Shown one piece after another: positions 25,455 to 34,115 of a stretch of DNA of 64,000 nucleotides. This DNA is from Curtobacterium ammoniigenes NBRC 101786 (lineage in GTDB: Bacteria; Actinomycetota; Actinomycetes; Actinomycetales; Microbacteriaceae): contig NZ_BCSV01000001.1 of assembly GCF_001571045.1 (NCBI RefSeq), positions 620,001 to 684,000 on the forward strand, written 5' to 3'. The notes beneath the pieces were generated by a model. That model did not search any database. It had not been told where the DNA came from and worked only from the letters and a program-made list of their open reading frames with translations. A program made the translations under genes and the position numbers. Position 1 is the first letter of the stretch. Every line of letters begins with the position of its first letter.

Positions 25455-25984
25455 TCCGAGCTCTCGGGCACTCCAGGCTCCCCGCTGACACTGTCGACGT
25501 CGGCGTCTGGGTCGTGGTCGGGGAGGGGGTGGAGGCGGTGGATGGATTGGATGCGGGTCGGGAATCGACCCGTGTGCGTGTAGGTCGGGTCGGAGTGGAG
25601 GCGGTCGGGTTTGACGTAGGCGATTTCCCCGTCACGGCCGACCTGGAGCCGGACGAGGAGGCACAGCAACTCGTCCCCGTCCCCATACAGGGAGGCTGCC
25701 CACGTGGATGCGGTTGGGGTGAACGGCGGTGGGTTGCGGGTCATGGCGACCAGGTCCGGGGTGATCCGGAACCGGTACACGCTCCCGCTGCCGCTGACCG
25801 CTTCGTAGATCCCCGGCGGGCTGTCCTCCCGCAACACCTGCACCGGCACCCCCATCGGCGCTTCCGACGGCGCAGGCGAGGGTTCGGGACTGTTCTCGCG
25901 CCGGCCAGGCTGCCCGTTCGGTCCGGATGGTTCGCTTGGCTCGCTCCCGCCGTTCGGCTCGTTCGGGTCGGTGTTGTCGCTCAT
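25451..25984 (-). CDS. unknown acidic protein
   Basis: The 177-residue protein has a Pro/Ser/Glu/Asn-rich, disordered N-terminus of about 45 residues, then a compact beta-rich domain (GIYEAVSGSGSVYRFRITPD, LCLLVRLQVGRDGEIAYVKP) and a short Asp-rich tail. No family is recognised. It overlaps both neighbours by four bases, so it belongs to the same translationally coupled operon. A small fold with exposed disordered arms suggests a binding protein rather than an enzyme (inference). Confidence 0.6.
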   Translation of the reverse strand: MSDNTDPNEPNGGSEPSEPSGPNGQPGRRENSPEPSPAPSEAPMGVPVQVLREDSPPGIYEAVSGSGSVYRFRITPDLVAMTRNPPPFTPTASTWAASLYGDGDELLCLLVRLQVGRDGEIAYVKPDRLHSDPTYTHTGRFPTRIQSIHRLHPLPDHDPDADVDSVSGEPGVPESSE

Positions 25985-26802
25985 GGGGTGGGTTCGCTGT
26001 CGGGGATGGGGTTGCCGTTGTGGGTGATGGTCCAGGTCAAGTCGAGCCCGGATGCGCGGAGGATGTCGGTGATGGTGTCCTGCCGGGGGACGGCGAGGCT
26101 GCCGATCTCGGCGAAGAGCCGCAGCAGCGTTCCCGCCCGAGTGCGCGCATCCAATGCCAGCGCCGCCGCGTCGTCCGCGGGGAGTGTGGCGTCCGGCTCC
26201 GGATCATTCGGATGCAGGGGGACTGCTTCCAGTTGGGCGTCGGTGCTGTTCCATCGGACCTCGACGCGTTGCACGTGGTCGGTGGTGGTGTTGCGGTACC
26301 AGAGGTCCCCGAACGGTGCACCCTCCGCCATGCTCAAATCCGCCCCCGACAACACCCACCCGGATGCGTCGTTGCGGTGATCCCACGCCGGCACGAGCAT
26401 GAACGGACGGTCGATCTGGAACCCGGACAGCGGGATCTCGTTCTTCCCGTGCGCGACGTACATCCGCCTCGGCTCCTCCGCGACATGCACCGCATCGCCG
26501 GACGGTCCGGCCCCAGATGCCGACGACGGAGCATCTACTCCGTCCTCCCGCACCGCGGTCACCCCTGTTCCCTCGGCGACGGCGTCTGCGATGGTCAGCG
26601 CGCGGGTAGCTTCCCGCTGCACGGCCCGCACAGCGTCCTGCAACGACGAACCGCCGTGCATTGCGTCGGTGAATGCGGCCATGAGCAGCTGCTGCGCGGC
26701 TGCGAACTGCTCCGCACGGTCATCGTCATTTCTCGCGTCCATGTCCGGCTTCAGGGTGGTGGGTCGGTCGTCGCCGTCGGCGGGGGTGGTGTTGGTGGTC
26801 AT
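25981..26802 (-). CDS. unknown protein of the coupled cluster
   Basis: The 273-residue protein starts at ATG 26802 behind AAGGAG, a strong ribosome site. It has an acidic N-terminus, a helical stretch (FAAAQQLLMAAFTDAMHGGS), a low-complexity linker, and a beta-rich centre (RMYVAHGKNEIPLSGFQIDR, GWVLSGADLS, FGDLWYRNTTT). The C-terminus has DTITDILRASGLDLTWTITH. No family is recognised. The stop overlaps the next gene by four bases. This is the first gene of the tight cluster 26802-23371. Confidence 0.6.
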   Translation of the reverse strand: MTTNTTPADGDDRPTTLKPDMDARNDDDRAEQFAAAQQLLMAAFTDAMHGGSSLQDAVRAVQREATRALTIADAVAEGTGVTAVREDGVDAPSSASGAGPSGDAVHVAEEPRRMYVAHGKNEIPLSGFQIDRPFMLVPAWDHRNDASGWVLSGADLSMAEGAPFGDLWYRNTTTDHVQRVEVRWNSTDAQLEAVPLHPNDPEPDATLPADDAAALALDARTRAGTLLRLFAEIGSLAVPRQDTITDILRASGLDLTWTITHNGNPIPDSEPTP

Positions 26803-27031
26803 GGGTGCTCCTTCGCTTCACCACCGATATGCGCGGACCGCACCCGGAATCCGTGCACCGCAGCACGTCGCCGATGTCGAACAGCGATGCGCGGGTGAAC
26901 CGTCGATACCGGGTGAACTCGACCGATCGCGTCCCGCTGCGGAAGGTGAAGGGTCGGGGGAATTTGGCGAGCTCGATTGCCGAGATATCGGCTGCGGAGG
27001 CAAACGCTCGCGACTACGGCTGGTGTGGTGG
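26803..27031. repeat. intercistronic segment containing dispersed repeat copy 2
   Basis: This spacer holds GCTGCGGAAGGTGAAGGG at about 26937, the second copy of the sequence at 8352-8400. A minus-strand frame of 78 codons (27035 to 26799) overlaps both neighbouring genes by four bases, but its Arg/His-rich product looks like non-coding translation. The minus frame reading FPRPFTFRS has a stop shortly upstream and no start. Confidence 0.5.
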
Positions 27032-27535
27032 TCATTGCCGGTCCAGGTTCTGCAGAATGCTGATGACCGGGTCCGGCGCCCCACCGCACGCCAGCCACCG
27101 GGTCGGTGTCACCCCCTGACCGCCGACCGGGAGCAGGACGTGCGGGCTGGTCATGAACGTGTTCACCACCGCTGCCGGTGCCCGCCCCGGCAGCGCCGGG
27201 ATGACATGCTCCAGCCAGGGTAGAAACCAATACCGGGCGCCGGGCACCCCGACCGGGCGGCGCACGAACTGCCACCACGGCACCCCCAGCAGGCGCGGCG
27301 CCCAGAGGTCCCGGTCCACGATCCGGTTCCGCACATCCAGCACCGTGATGTCGAACATCCGCGGCGCCGTCGCAAGCAACACGCCCTCGCCGCTGACACG
27401 CTCCGGCGTGAACCCGAGCACATCCACACCGTCGTCTCCGCTCATCGCGGGCAGGATCTGACGACAAGCGCCCGTCTCGGCCGTCGGCAGCGGGGCATGC
27501 GGAGGTGCCGGTGGTCGGTTGGGGTCGGAGGTCAC
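27032..27535 (-). CDS. unknown protein with the shared C-terminal domain
   Basis: The 167-residue protein begins at ATG 27535. After a Pro-rich start it has a beta-rich region (GEGVLLATAPRMFDITVLDV), then VPWWQFVRRP, IPALP, VNTFMTSPHVLL, VTPTRWLACGGAPDPVISIL. The second half aligns with the C-terminus of the 23371-24312 product. The layout PxWQF ... FMTxP ... TPxxWLxxG ... V recalls MbcA/ParS/Xre antitoxin-like domains of actinobacteria (inference from pattern). It is the first gene of the cluster but is separated from the rest by the repeat-bearing spacer. Confidence 0.6.
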   Translation of the reverse strand: MTSDPNRPPAPPHAPLPTAETGACRQILPAMSGDDGVDVLGFTPERVSGEGVLLATAPRMFDITVLDVRNRIVDRDLWAPRLLGVPWWQFVRRPVGVPGARYWFLPWLEHVIPALPGRAPAAVVNTFMTSPHVLLPVGGQGVTPTRWLACGGAPDPVISILQNLDRQ

Positions 27536-28047
27536 GGGGGAACCGTATGCAGCTCAGAGGGGTCGCGTCACGGGATGCGGGCTGGTTGAGGCCAACAACA
27601 GGAACCGGCTCGCCCACCCGTGCTGCAGTCGATAAACCGTGCCGGCGAACGCCGAGGGTCCGGGAAACCCTGAATTCGTGTCCCTCTCGTCGATCGCGGG
27701 ATGAGTTGCATCGGTGGAGAGTGCCGCGGTCCGGTGGCCTCCTGCGCGATAGTGAGCGGCGCCGACCGGTTCACTCGGTTAGAGCTGTCCCGACCCCGGC
27801 GCGACACGGGGTGTGAGGGGAAGGTGTGTTTCGCCCCAGCGTGGCGGACTGTGGTGTCGACGGATTCCCGCATGCGTCTACGCCTGCGCGTGGAGCACGC
27901 TGAACGGCGTCAAGCACGTCGCGTATGGTGCTACCGATTTCGTATGGTGCTACCGATTTCACTGACGGAGAATGCGAGACGGCATCGTGGGGAACAGTGC
28001 CACGTAGGGGGCGTCGAGTCAGGGTCGGCCGCCCCCCTACTACCCGT
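27536..28047. other. gap without a supportable gene
   Basis: Open frames in this 512-base stretch lack coding character. It separates the unknown cluster from the sugar locus and contains the 19-base tandem duplication at 27923-27960. Confidence 0.55.
27923..27960 (+). repeat. perfect 19-base tandem duplication
   Basis: GTATGGTGCTACCGATTTC is present twice back to back (27923-27941 and 27942-27960). Each copy also contains the short inverted pair GGT/ACC. Two identical adjacent copies point to recent duplication or a two-site operator. Confidence 0.85.
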
Positions 28048-29697
28048 TTAGGGCACGTTCCATTGTTGCGTGAAGAGGCCGTTGCAGTCGTAGATCTGCA
28101 GCTGCGTTCCGTCCGCGGTCTGTGCCTGAGGATCATCAAGGCAGCGCCCGGACTGGGGGTTATATAGCGACCCGTCGCTGCGCGGGATCCATTGCTGACC
28201 ACCGGCGTTATCGCAGTCCCAGAGCTGAACCTTGGTGTAGTTCGCCGTTCCGTTCCCGACGATGTCGAGGCACTTGTCGTAGGCGCGGATGGTGCCATCG
28301 GTCTCGAGCGACCACTGCTGTCCGCTGGCGATGCCGCAGGTGTAGAGCTGGACCGCATTGCCATCGGTTGACGTGTTCGTGTTGACATCGACGCATTTGC
28401 CGGTGCTCCCGGGACCTGTGATTGGCCCCTGCGCCTTCGGGAGGGTCGCGGTTCCGAAGTTCGTCTCGCACTTCCCGGTCGATAGGTGGACGCCGGCGAG
28501 CATCAGGAAGCTTGAGCTTGAAGGGTCGGCGAGCAGTGGCGAACTGTAGCCAGCGCATGAGGTCTCCCCGGTGTCGTAGCCGCCGGTGGGGGAGGTTGTG
28601 ACTGGTGTTGTGATCTCATCCCAGGCGCCCGAGCCGAGGTTTCGGTTCACGAACAGGACGTGCCCTGTCTCGGGTTGAACGGTGAGTGATCCGTCCGTGC
28701 CCGCCACGACGCGTTGGCCGGAAGCGATCAGCGTGCCGTTCGCTCCTCCCGCAGGCGACCAGGTGAGGTACGGCGTGTGGAGCAGGAATCGGTTATCGCT
28801 TGTTTGAATGCGTGTGCCGAGGCTTCCAGGGTTCCAGGACTCCGCATTTGTGGTCGTCTTGATGTACACGTCACATGCCTGGTCGGGGTCGTAGCCGGAT
28901 TTGCAGTCTTCGAACGTCATCGCGTAGGAACCGTTTGGAAGATTGACCACGGTCGCCATGCCCGGTCGTTCGACACCGTTCTGAATCGCAACGTCGTACG
29001 TCTCACTGCCCCACGTTGCGCCGCCGTCGGTTGATGAAACGTGCGCTAGCACTTGGTTGTAGCCGTTGGTCGAGGGGCGCTCGTCGGAGAAGTAACAGAC
29101 CAGATCGCCGTTGCCGGCCACATCGAACTCCGGCTCCCAGATGCCGTGTCCCTCGCTGTTCGTCATCCCGGTCTCTGCGGTGCAGGAGCTGCGGTATGAC
29201 CACGAGGCGCCCTGGTTCGTGGATACGAACACTTCGATTGCCTGCTGCGTGTAGTCACCGCGGTTCCACGCGGTGCCGGCGGCGAGGATGGTGCCGGCCG
29301 GCAGGTTCCCTTCCGCTTGGGGCAGTTCGTAGAGCGTGGGTCCATCGAGATCCCATCCATGCACGGTGTCAGTGACGGTGCTGATGGGCGATGACGTCCA
29401 GGTGACGCCGTTGTCCGTGGAGCGGTAAATCGGGAAATTGGCTTTCGGTACGCTCGATCCTGAGTGATCGAAGGTCGCCAAAAGCGTCCCGTTTGCGCTG
29501 CCGTTGTGTTCGAGCCGGATGACTCGCGGATAGCTCGCATCCTCGGTCGACCCAGCAGCAGTGCTTGGTTGGTAGAGCGTGCCGCCCGACGTCGTCGCTG
29601 CCGAGGCTGGGATCGGAGTAGCGGCGAGGAAGCCGAGGGATGTCAGCAGAGCGGAGGCCGCGAGAGCGCCCGCTTTGACTCTTCTGGACAATTGCAT
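28048..29697 (-). CDS. secreted BNR-repeat glycosidase-like protein with ricin-type lectin domain
   Basis: The start is ATG 29697, with AGGAG ten bases upstream; the product has 549 residues. A signal peptide (RRVKAGALAASALLTSLGFL, cleavage near ASA) is followed by a beta-propeller with Asp-box-like repeats (STDNGVTW, STNQGASW, SSTDGGATW) as in sialidases and GH93-type exo-arabinanases. The last about 130 residues form a CBM13/ricin-B domain with QQW motifs (SGQQWSLETDG, GGQQWIPRSDG, TQQWNV). It is exported to act on a polysaccharide. The substrate is not decided by sequence. It is divergent from the GH2 gene across LacI-type operators. Confidence 0.85.
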   Translation of the reverse strand: MQLSRRVKAGALAASALLTSLGFLAATPIPASAATTSGGTLYQPSTAAGSTEDASYPRVIRLEHNGSANGTLLATFDHSGSSVPKANFPIYRSTDNGVTWTSSPISTVTDTVHGWDLDGPTLYELPQAEGNLPAGTILAAGTAWNRGDYTQQAIEVFVSTNQGASWSYRSSCTAETGMTNSEGHGIWEPEFDVAGNGDLVCYFSDERPSTNGYNQVLAHVSSTDGGATWGSETYDVAIQNGVERPGMATVVNLPNGSYAMTFEDCKSGYDPDQACDVYIKTTTNAESWNPGSLGTRIQTSDNRFLLHTPYLTWSPAGGANGTLIASGQRVVAGTDGSLTVQPETGHVLFVNRNLGSGAWDEITTPVTTSPTGGYDTGETSCAGYSSPLLADPSSSSFLMLAGVHLSTGKCETNFGTATLPKAQGPITGPGSTGKCVDVNTNTSTDGNAVQLYTCGIASGQQWSLETDGTIRAYDKCLDIVGNGTANYTKVQLWDCDNAGGQQWIPRSDGSLYNPQSGRCLDDPQAQTADGTQLQIYDCNGLFTQQWNVP

Positions 29698-29762
29698 GGA
29701 CAGTCTCCTGAGTCGCGTCGTTGCGAAGGTGTGCGAGGCGTGTCGGGTCACCGATGAACATT

Positions 29763-29776
29763 TTGCATCGTTGCAT
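29763..29776. promoter_or_regulatory. LacI-type operator, site 1
   Basis: TTGCATCGTTGCAT differs in one base from the palindrome TTGCATCGTTGCAA. It lies 66 bases upstream of the secreted glycosidase-like gene, on its promoter side. Confidence 0.75.
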
Positions 29777-29861
29777 AACGTGGAGCGTTCGGAGCGTAGC
29801 GCCCTGCGACTCGGCTTCGCAACCCTTATTGGGCGTGAGTGCAGTCGAGAGTGCATCGTGA

Positions 29862-29875
29862 TTGCAACGATGCAA
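29862..29875. promoter_or_regulatory. LacI-type operator, site 2
   Basis: TTGCAACGATGCAA is the exact complement of the consensus and a near-perfect palindrome with the central CG typical of LacI operators. It lies about 50 bases upstream of the GH2 start. Confidence 0.8.
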
Positions 29876-29925
29876 AATTGGTGATAGCGTCCGTCCACCG
29901 CCTGCCCCCACTGAAGGACCGCTCG

Positions 29926-32088
29926 ATGACGACGACCCTGCCCGCTCGTGCCACTGGAGGCGTTCAGACGCCTCTTTCAGATGTTCCGCGCCCCGAGTAC
30001 CCGCGCCCGCATTTTGATCGGAGCCACTCCTGGCAAAGCCTCAACGGTGTGTGGGATTTCCAGCGGGGCAGCGCCCCTGCAGCGCAGCGCATCTCTGAGT
30101 CGATCCTGGTGCCGTTCGCCTGGGAAACACCGCGGTCCGGGATCGGGGCGCACTGGCTGGAAGATGCACGATATCGACGCACGTTCACGGTCCCTGAGGA
30201 GTGGACAGGCCAGCGAATCGTCTTGCATTTCGGTGCGGTACACCATGCCGCGACCGTGTCTGTCAATGGCATCGTGGTCGGTACTCATGTCGGCGGATAT
30301 GTTCCCTTTGAGTTCGACATCACGGACGCGTTAGGTGCGCCCACAGCACCGGCCGACTCGCCAGAAGCGCATGCCGAGCCGGAGGCGAGAGCGTTGCATA
30401 TCGGTGAGCACGAGCTCGTTGTCGGGGTGTCGGCACCGAACGACAAGCGCTGGATCGCTCACGGCAAACAACGCAGTACGCCGCGCGACGACTACGACAG
30501 CTGCGCGTTCACGCCATCGAGCGGGATCTGGCAGCCGGTCTGGCTCGAGGCTCGCCCCGCAACGTATCTCGACGACCTCGCGCTTCAGGCCACCGAGAAC
30601 CTCGACGGACTGGTCATCGCCGGACGAGTTGCCGGTCCCGGCCGCGATTCCGCACGCATCCTGGTTTCCGTTCTGGAAGACCACGTGCACGGAAGGTCGG
30701 GCGTTGTCACCACGATTGAAGCAACCAGCGAGGAACTCGAAGGCGGCATCACCGCCGCGCTCGCTGCCCCCCGCCTCTGGTCGCCCACGGACCCCCATCT
30801 GTACCGGGTCGTTGTCGATGTGGTGTACGCGGGGAGCGCGGATCACGTGGAGAGCGAGACCGGGCTTCGATCCATCCGCACCCGCGACGGGAAGGTCTAC
30901 CTGAACGGGCAGCGAATTTCGATCCGCGGCGTCCTGGATCAGGGGTACTGGCCGGAGACGGGCATTACCGCTCCCGATGACCGTTCGTTTGTCCGCGACC
31001 TCGAGATCGCCCGGGATGCGGGCTTCAACTTGGTTCGCAAGCATCTGAAGCTCGAGGACCCACGTTTCCACCACCATGCCGACCGGATGGGGATGCTCGT
31101 ATGGGCCGAGCCTGCGTCGACGGGACGATTCTCCGCCGACTCCGCCGCCGCATTCGAGGCGCAGATCGCGCCTATGGTCCACCGCGACGGGAATCATCCG
31201 AGCATCGTCATCTGGGGTCTGTATAACGAGGAGTGGGGACTCGACTGGGCGCTCCCGGAAGATCCCGCAAAACAGGAGGCGGTGATCCGCGCCCGCCAGA
31301 TGCTGCGGAGTCTCGACCCGAGCCGGCCTGCCGTCGATAACTCCGGTTGGACGCACATCGATAGCGATCTGATCGACTGGCATGTCTATGACGAGCACCC
31401 GGCTGGGTGGGCCCGCAAAGTCGCGGAACTGGTGCGGGACGATGACCCGTCCTTTCCGGTCGCGATCGCGGTCGACGTCATCGTCGACAAGCGGCTGATG
31501 GTGGACGGGCCGGTTCCCCGGCAGGTCCCCTTCATCAATAGCGAGTTCGGTGGCGGGTGGACTTCGATCGACCGTGGCTGGAATCTGCATTGGCAGACCC
31601 AGGAACTGCGTCGGCACGACTCGGTCGCGGGGTGGGTGTGGACCGAGTTGAACGACATCGAGCATGAGAGCGCGGGGTTCGTCGCCGCGGATCGGACCAT
31701 GAAGGATCACGGCGGCCGGCCCCCGCGCTATGCAAACGGTGAGACCGCCACCGTGTTCGACATCAGTCCGGAGGCTCCGGGCCGCGACGTTGTGACAGCG
31801 ACGGGCTCGGTCGAATTCGGGGTGCACGTCTCGCACCACGGTGTCTCGCCGGTGACCGTGACCGTCGAGGCGGCGTGGGGCAGCGTGTTCTCGGAGGAGC
31901 CGGACGTGACAGACGGTGCGCCAGTCATCGTGGACACGGTCGATGTCGAACCGTTCATCCTCAGCGCGCCGGTAACCGTCGCGACAACCCTTCCCCGCCG
32001 GGTGCCGTCCGCTCGCTTGCACGTATTCCTCCGACTCGCCGACGGGACCGTGCTCGGGCGCGGAGCCGTGGACATTGTCCGCGGCTAA
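29926..32088 (+). CDS. glycoside hydrolase family 2 enzyme
   Basis: The start ATG 29926 has GAAGGA nine bases upstream; the protein has 720 residues and no signal peptide, so it is cytoplasmic. The domain order is GH2: a sugar-binding jelly roll (residues about 30-220, with WQSLNGVWDF), an immunoglobulin-like domain, then the TIM barrel. The acid/base Glu is in WGLYNEEWG (near 431) and the nucleophile Glu in FINSEFGGGW (near 539). Activity could be beta-galactosidase, beta-glucuronidase or a related exo-enzyme. It probably degrades oligosaccharides imported by the ABC system on the opposite strand and is under the same LacI control. Confidence 0.9.
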   Translation: MTTTLPARATGGVQTPLSDVPRPEYPRPHFDRSHSWQSLNGVWDFQRGSAPAAQRISESILVPFAWETPRSGIGAHWLEDARYRRTFTVPEEWTGQRIVLHFGAVHHAATVSVNGIVVGTHVGGYVPFEFDITDALGAPTAPADSPEAHAEPEARALHIGEHELVVGVSAPNDKRWIAHGKQRSTPRDDYDSCAFTPSSGIWQPVWLEARPATYLDDLALQATENLDGLVIAGRVAGPGRDSARILVSVLEDHVHGRSGVVTTIEATSEELEGGITAALAAPRLWSPTDPHLYRVVVDVVYAGSADHVESETGLRSIRTRDGKVYLNGQRISIRGVLDQGYWPETGITAPDDRSFVRDLEIARDAGFNLVRKHLKLEDPRFHHHADRMGMLVWAEPASTGRFSADSAAAFEAQIAPMVHRDGNHPSIVIWGLYNEEWGLDWALPEDPAKQEAVIRARQMLRSLDPSRPAVDNSGWTHIDSDLIDWHVYDEHPAGWARKVAELVRDDDPSFPVAIAVDVIVDKRLMVDGPVPRQVPFINSEFGGGWTSIDRGWNLHWQTQELRRHDSVAGWVWTELNDIEHESAGFVAADRTMKDHGGRPPRYANGETATVFDISPEAPGRDVVTATGSVEFGVHVSHHGVSPVTVTVEAAWGSVFSEEPDVTDGAPVIVDTVDVEPFILSAPVTVATTLPRRVPSARLHVFLRLADGTVLGRGAVDIVRG

Positions 32089-32137
32089 CCGCCGGGGTGA
32101 AGCGCTTGTGGGACCAGCGCCGGCAGACGCTTCGGGC

Positions 32138-33166
32138 CTATCGGGTCGCGCCGGCTGTGCTCTCCCGCACGACAAGCTCGTACCCGACGAAGAACTCCTC
32201 CGGCGGTTGATCGGCGTGATCGCCGAACCGTGCCATCACACGCTCCACCGCGGTCTGTGCAATGGCTACGCGGTTTGGTGCGATCGTTGTCAGCGACGGC
32301 GTTTGATACCGCGATGCCTCAATGTCATCGAAACCGACAACGGCGAGATCCTCCGGAATCCGAAGGCCCGCCTCTAACGCGACCCGCATCGCACCGATCG
32401 CGACGAGATCGTTGAAGCAGAAGACAGCATCGGGCGCCCCGTTGGGGTGCTGGAGCAGGTCCCGCATGGCGTCGGCGCCGTCGCCGAAATGGAATCGAGC
32501 GCGCGGAATGATGAGCGACTCGTCGACGGGGATGCCGCGGTCCTCATGTGCGAGGCGATATCCGGTTGTGCGCAGCTGCGCGGTCTCGCCGGTCTCATAC
32601 GGCTGGTCACCGATCGCCGCGATCCGGCGCCGGCCGAGATCAAAGAGGTGCGATGTTGCAGCGCGAGCGGCGGCGACGTTGTCGATGGCGACGTGATCGT
32701 ATTCGCTTCCGGCGACGCGCTCACCGAGCAGCACGAGCGGCTGTGCCGGATCGTGCGGGGGCAGGTCGGCGGCAGAGAGCGCCAGCGGGCTCAGGATGAT
32801 GCCGTCGAAGAGTGCCGCTGTGCCTTCACGCTGAATGAGTTCGCGTTCACGATCGGGCTCCCCGTCGGTCTGGTCGACTACCACCGTGTATCCGTACGCG
32901 CGCGCGGTGGTTACGACGGCGCGCGCGAGCTCGGCGAAGTAGGGGACGTCGAGTTCGGGGACGATCAGCGCGATCAAACCGCTTCGGCCGCTTTTTAAGT
33001 TCCGAGCGACGAGGTTGGGGCGGTAGCCGAGCGCTGCCACGGCTTCTTCGACTCGCTGCCGCTTCGACTCCGAGACCCGCGCATACCCGTTGACGACGTT
33101 CGAGACGGTACGAATCGAGACGCCGGCACGTTCGGCAACGTCCCGCAGACGCGCTGGACCACTCAC
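32138..33166 (-). CDS. LacI-family transcriptional regulator (locus 1)
   Basis: The 342-residue protein has an N-terminal LacI helix-turn-helix (RLRDVAERAGVSIRTVSNVV, then NGYARVSESKRQRVEEAVAA) and hinge (NLVARNLKSGRSGLIALIVP), followed by a periplasmic-binding-protein-like sensor domain. It is the last gene of the importer operon on the minus strand, 58 bases after the permease gene and convergent with the GH2 gene. The three TTGCATCGTTGCAA-type sites in front of all transcription units of the locus are its probable operators. Confidence 0.93.
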   Translation of the reverse strand: MSGPARLRDVAERAGVSIRTVSNVVNGYARVSESKRQRVEEAVAALGYRPNLVARNLKSGRSGLIALIVPELDVPYFAELARAVVTTARAYGYTVVVDQTDGEPDRERELIQREGTAALFDGIILSPLALSAADLPPHDPAQPLVLLGERVAGSEYDHVAIDNVAAARAATSHLFDLGRRRIAAIGDQPYETGETAQLRTTGYRLAHEDRGIPVDESLIIPRARFHFGDGADAMRDLLQHPNGAPDAVFCFNDLVAIGAMRVALEAGLRIPEDLAVVGFDDIEASRYQTPSLTTIAPNRVAIAQTAVERVMARFGDHADQPPEEFFVGYELVVRESTAGATR

Positions 33167-33224
33167 TCGGGCTCCCTTTCCGCCGTCCCCTCAGTATGCC
33201 GCGCTTCCTGTCCTCGGCGTCCGG

Positions 33225-34115
33225 TCACCCGGTCGTGCTGCCTTGCAGCAGACCGCCGCGGAAATACCGTTCGAGTAACAGGAACAGCACGATCAGCGGC
33301 AGCACTGTGATGAGGCCACCGGTGATGAGGACCGGAACGAGATCGGCGCGCGAGCCAGTCTCCGCAGCGTGCGAGAGCGATGAGAGTCCGACGGTCAACG
33401 GATAGAGGCTGTTTTTGCTGAAGATGATGAGCGGCAGGAAATAGTTGTTCCACACGGCGACGATCGTGATCAGCAGCACGGTCATCAGCCCGGGAAATGC
33501 CAACGGGATCGCGATCCGAGTGAAGATCCGGATCTCGCTCGCCCCATCGAGGCGGGCAGCCTCGATGAGATCTTTGGGCACTGATGCATCCATGTACGTG
33601 CGCATGAGGTAGATGCCCACTGGCGAGACCATGCTCGGCAGGATCATGCCCCAAACCGAGTTGACCAGTCCCACTTTCGAATAGACGAGGAACAGCGGCA
33701 GGGCGATCGATGTCAGCGGAACGAGGAGCGTCGACATGACGAGGAAGAACATCGCGTTCGCGCCACGAAACCGGTACCGCGAAAAGCCGTAGCCTGCCAG
33801 CGCCGAGAGAATCGTCGCGCCCACCGCGCCCGCGACCGCGTAGAAGAGTGTGTTGCCGAGCCAGTCGATGAAGATGCCCGCGCCGCTGATGTTCTGCCCG
33901 AGTGCAGCGATGTTGTCCCAGAGCCGGAACGGCCCCGCGAACCAGAACCCGAAGCTCGTATAGATCTCCGCCTGCGACTTCGTCGCGCTGATCAGCAGCC
34001 AGACCAATGGCGCCAGGATGAACACGGCGAACAGGCCGGTGAGGGCTGTCAGAACCGGAGTTGCCGCGCGGGGGAGACCGTAGAGGTGTGCGGGGACGCG
34101 GTCATTGTCGGTCAT
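33225..34115 (-). CDS. ABC sugar transporter permease, MalG type (locus 1)
   Basis: Starting at ATG 34115 with a four-base overlap with the MalF-type gene, the 296-residue protein has six membrane segments, beginning with ATPVLTALTGLFAVFILAPL. The permease EAA loop is present (IEAARLDGASEIRIFTRIAI). It forms the membrane channel with its MalF partner for substrates delivered by the lipoprotein at 35143. No ATPase gene lies nearby, so a shared ATPase (MsiK/UgpC type) is likely. Confidence 0.93.
   Translation of the reverse strand: MTDNDRVPAHLYGLPRAATPVLTALTGLFAVFILAPLVWLLISATKSQAEIYTSFGFWFAGPFRLWDNIAALGQNISGAGIFIDWLGNTLFYAVAGAVGATILSALAGYGFSRYRFRGANAMFFLVMSTLLVPLTSIALPLFLVYSKVGLVNSVWGMILPSMVSPVGIYLMRTYMDASVPKDLIEAARLDGASEIRIFTRIAIPLAFPGLMTVLLITIVAVWNNYFLPLIIFSKNSLYPLTVGLSSLSHAAETGSRADLVPVLITGGLITVLPLIVLFLLLERYFRGGLLQGSTTG

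Noticed and set aside
26799-27035. 78-codon frame with 4-base overlaps to both neighbours
   Set aside because: The overlap pattern is tempting, but the Arg/His-rich product lacks coding character and the downstream gene has its own strong ribosome site.
30331-32175. 614-codon minus-strand frame opposite the GH2 gene
   Set aside because: The plus strand encodes a full GH2 enzyme with both catalytic glutamates.
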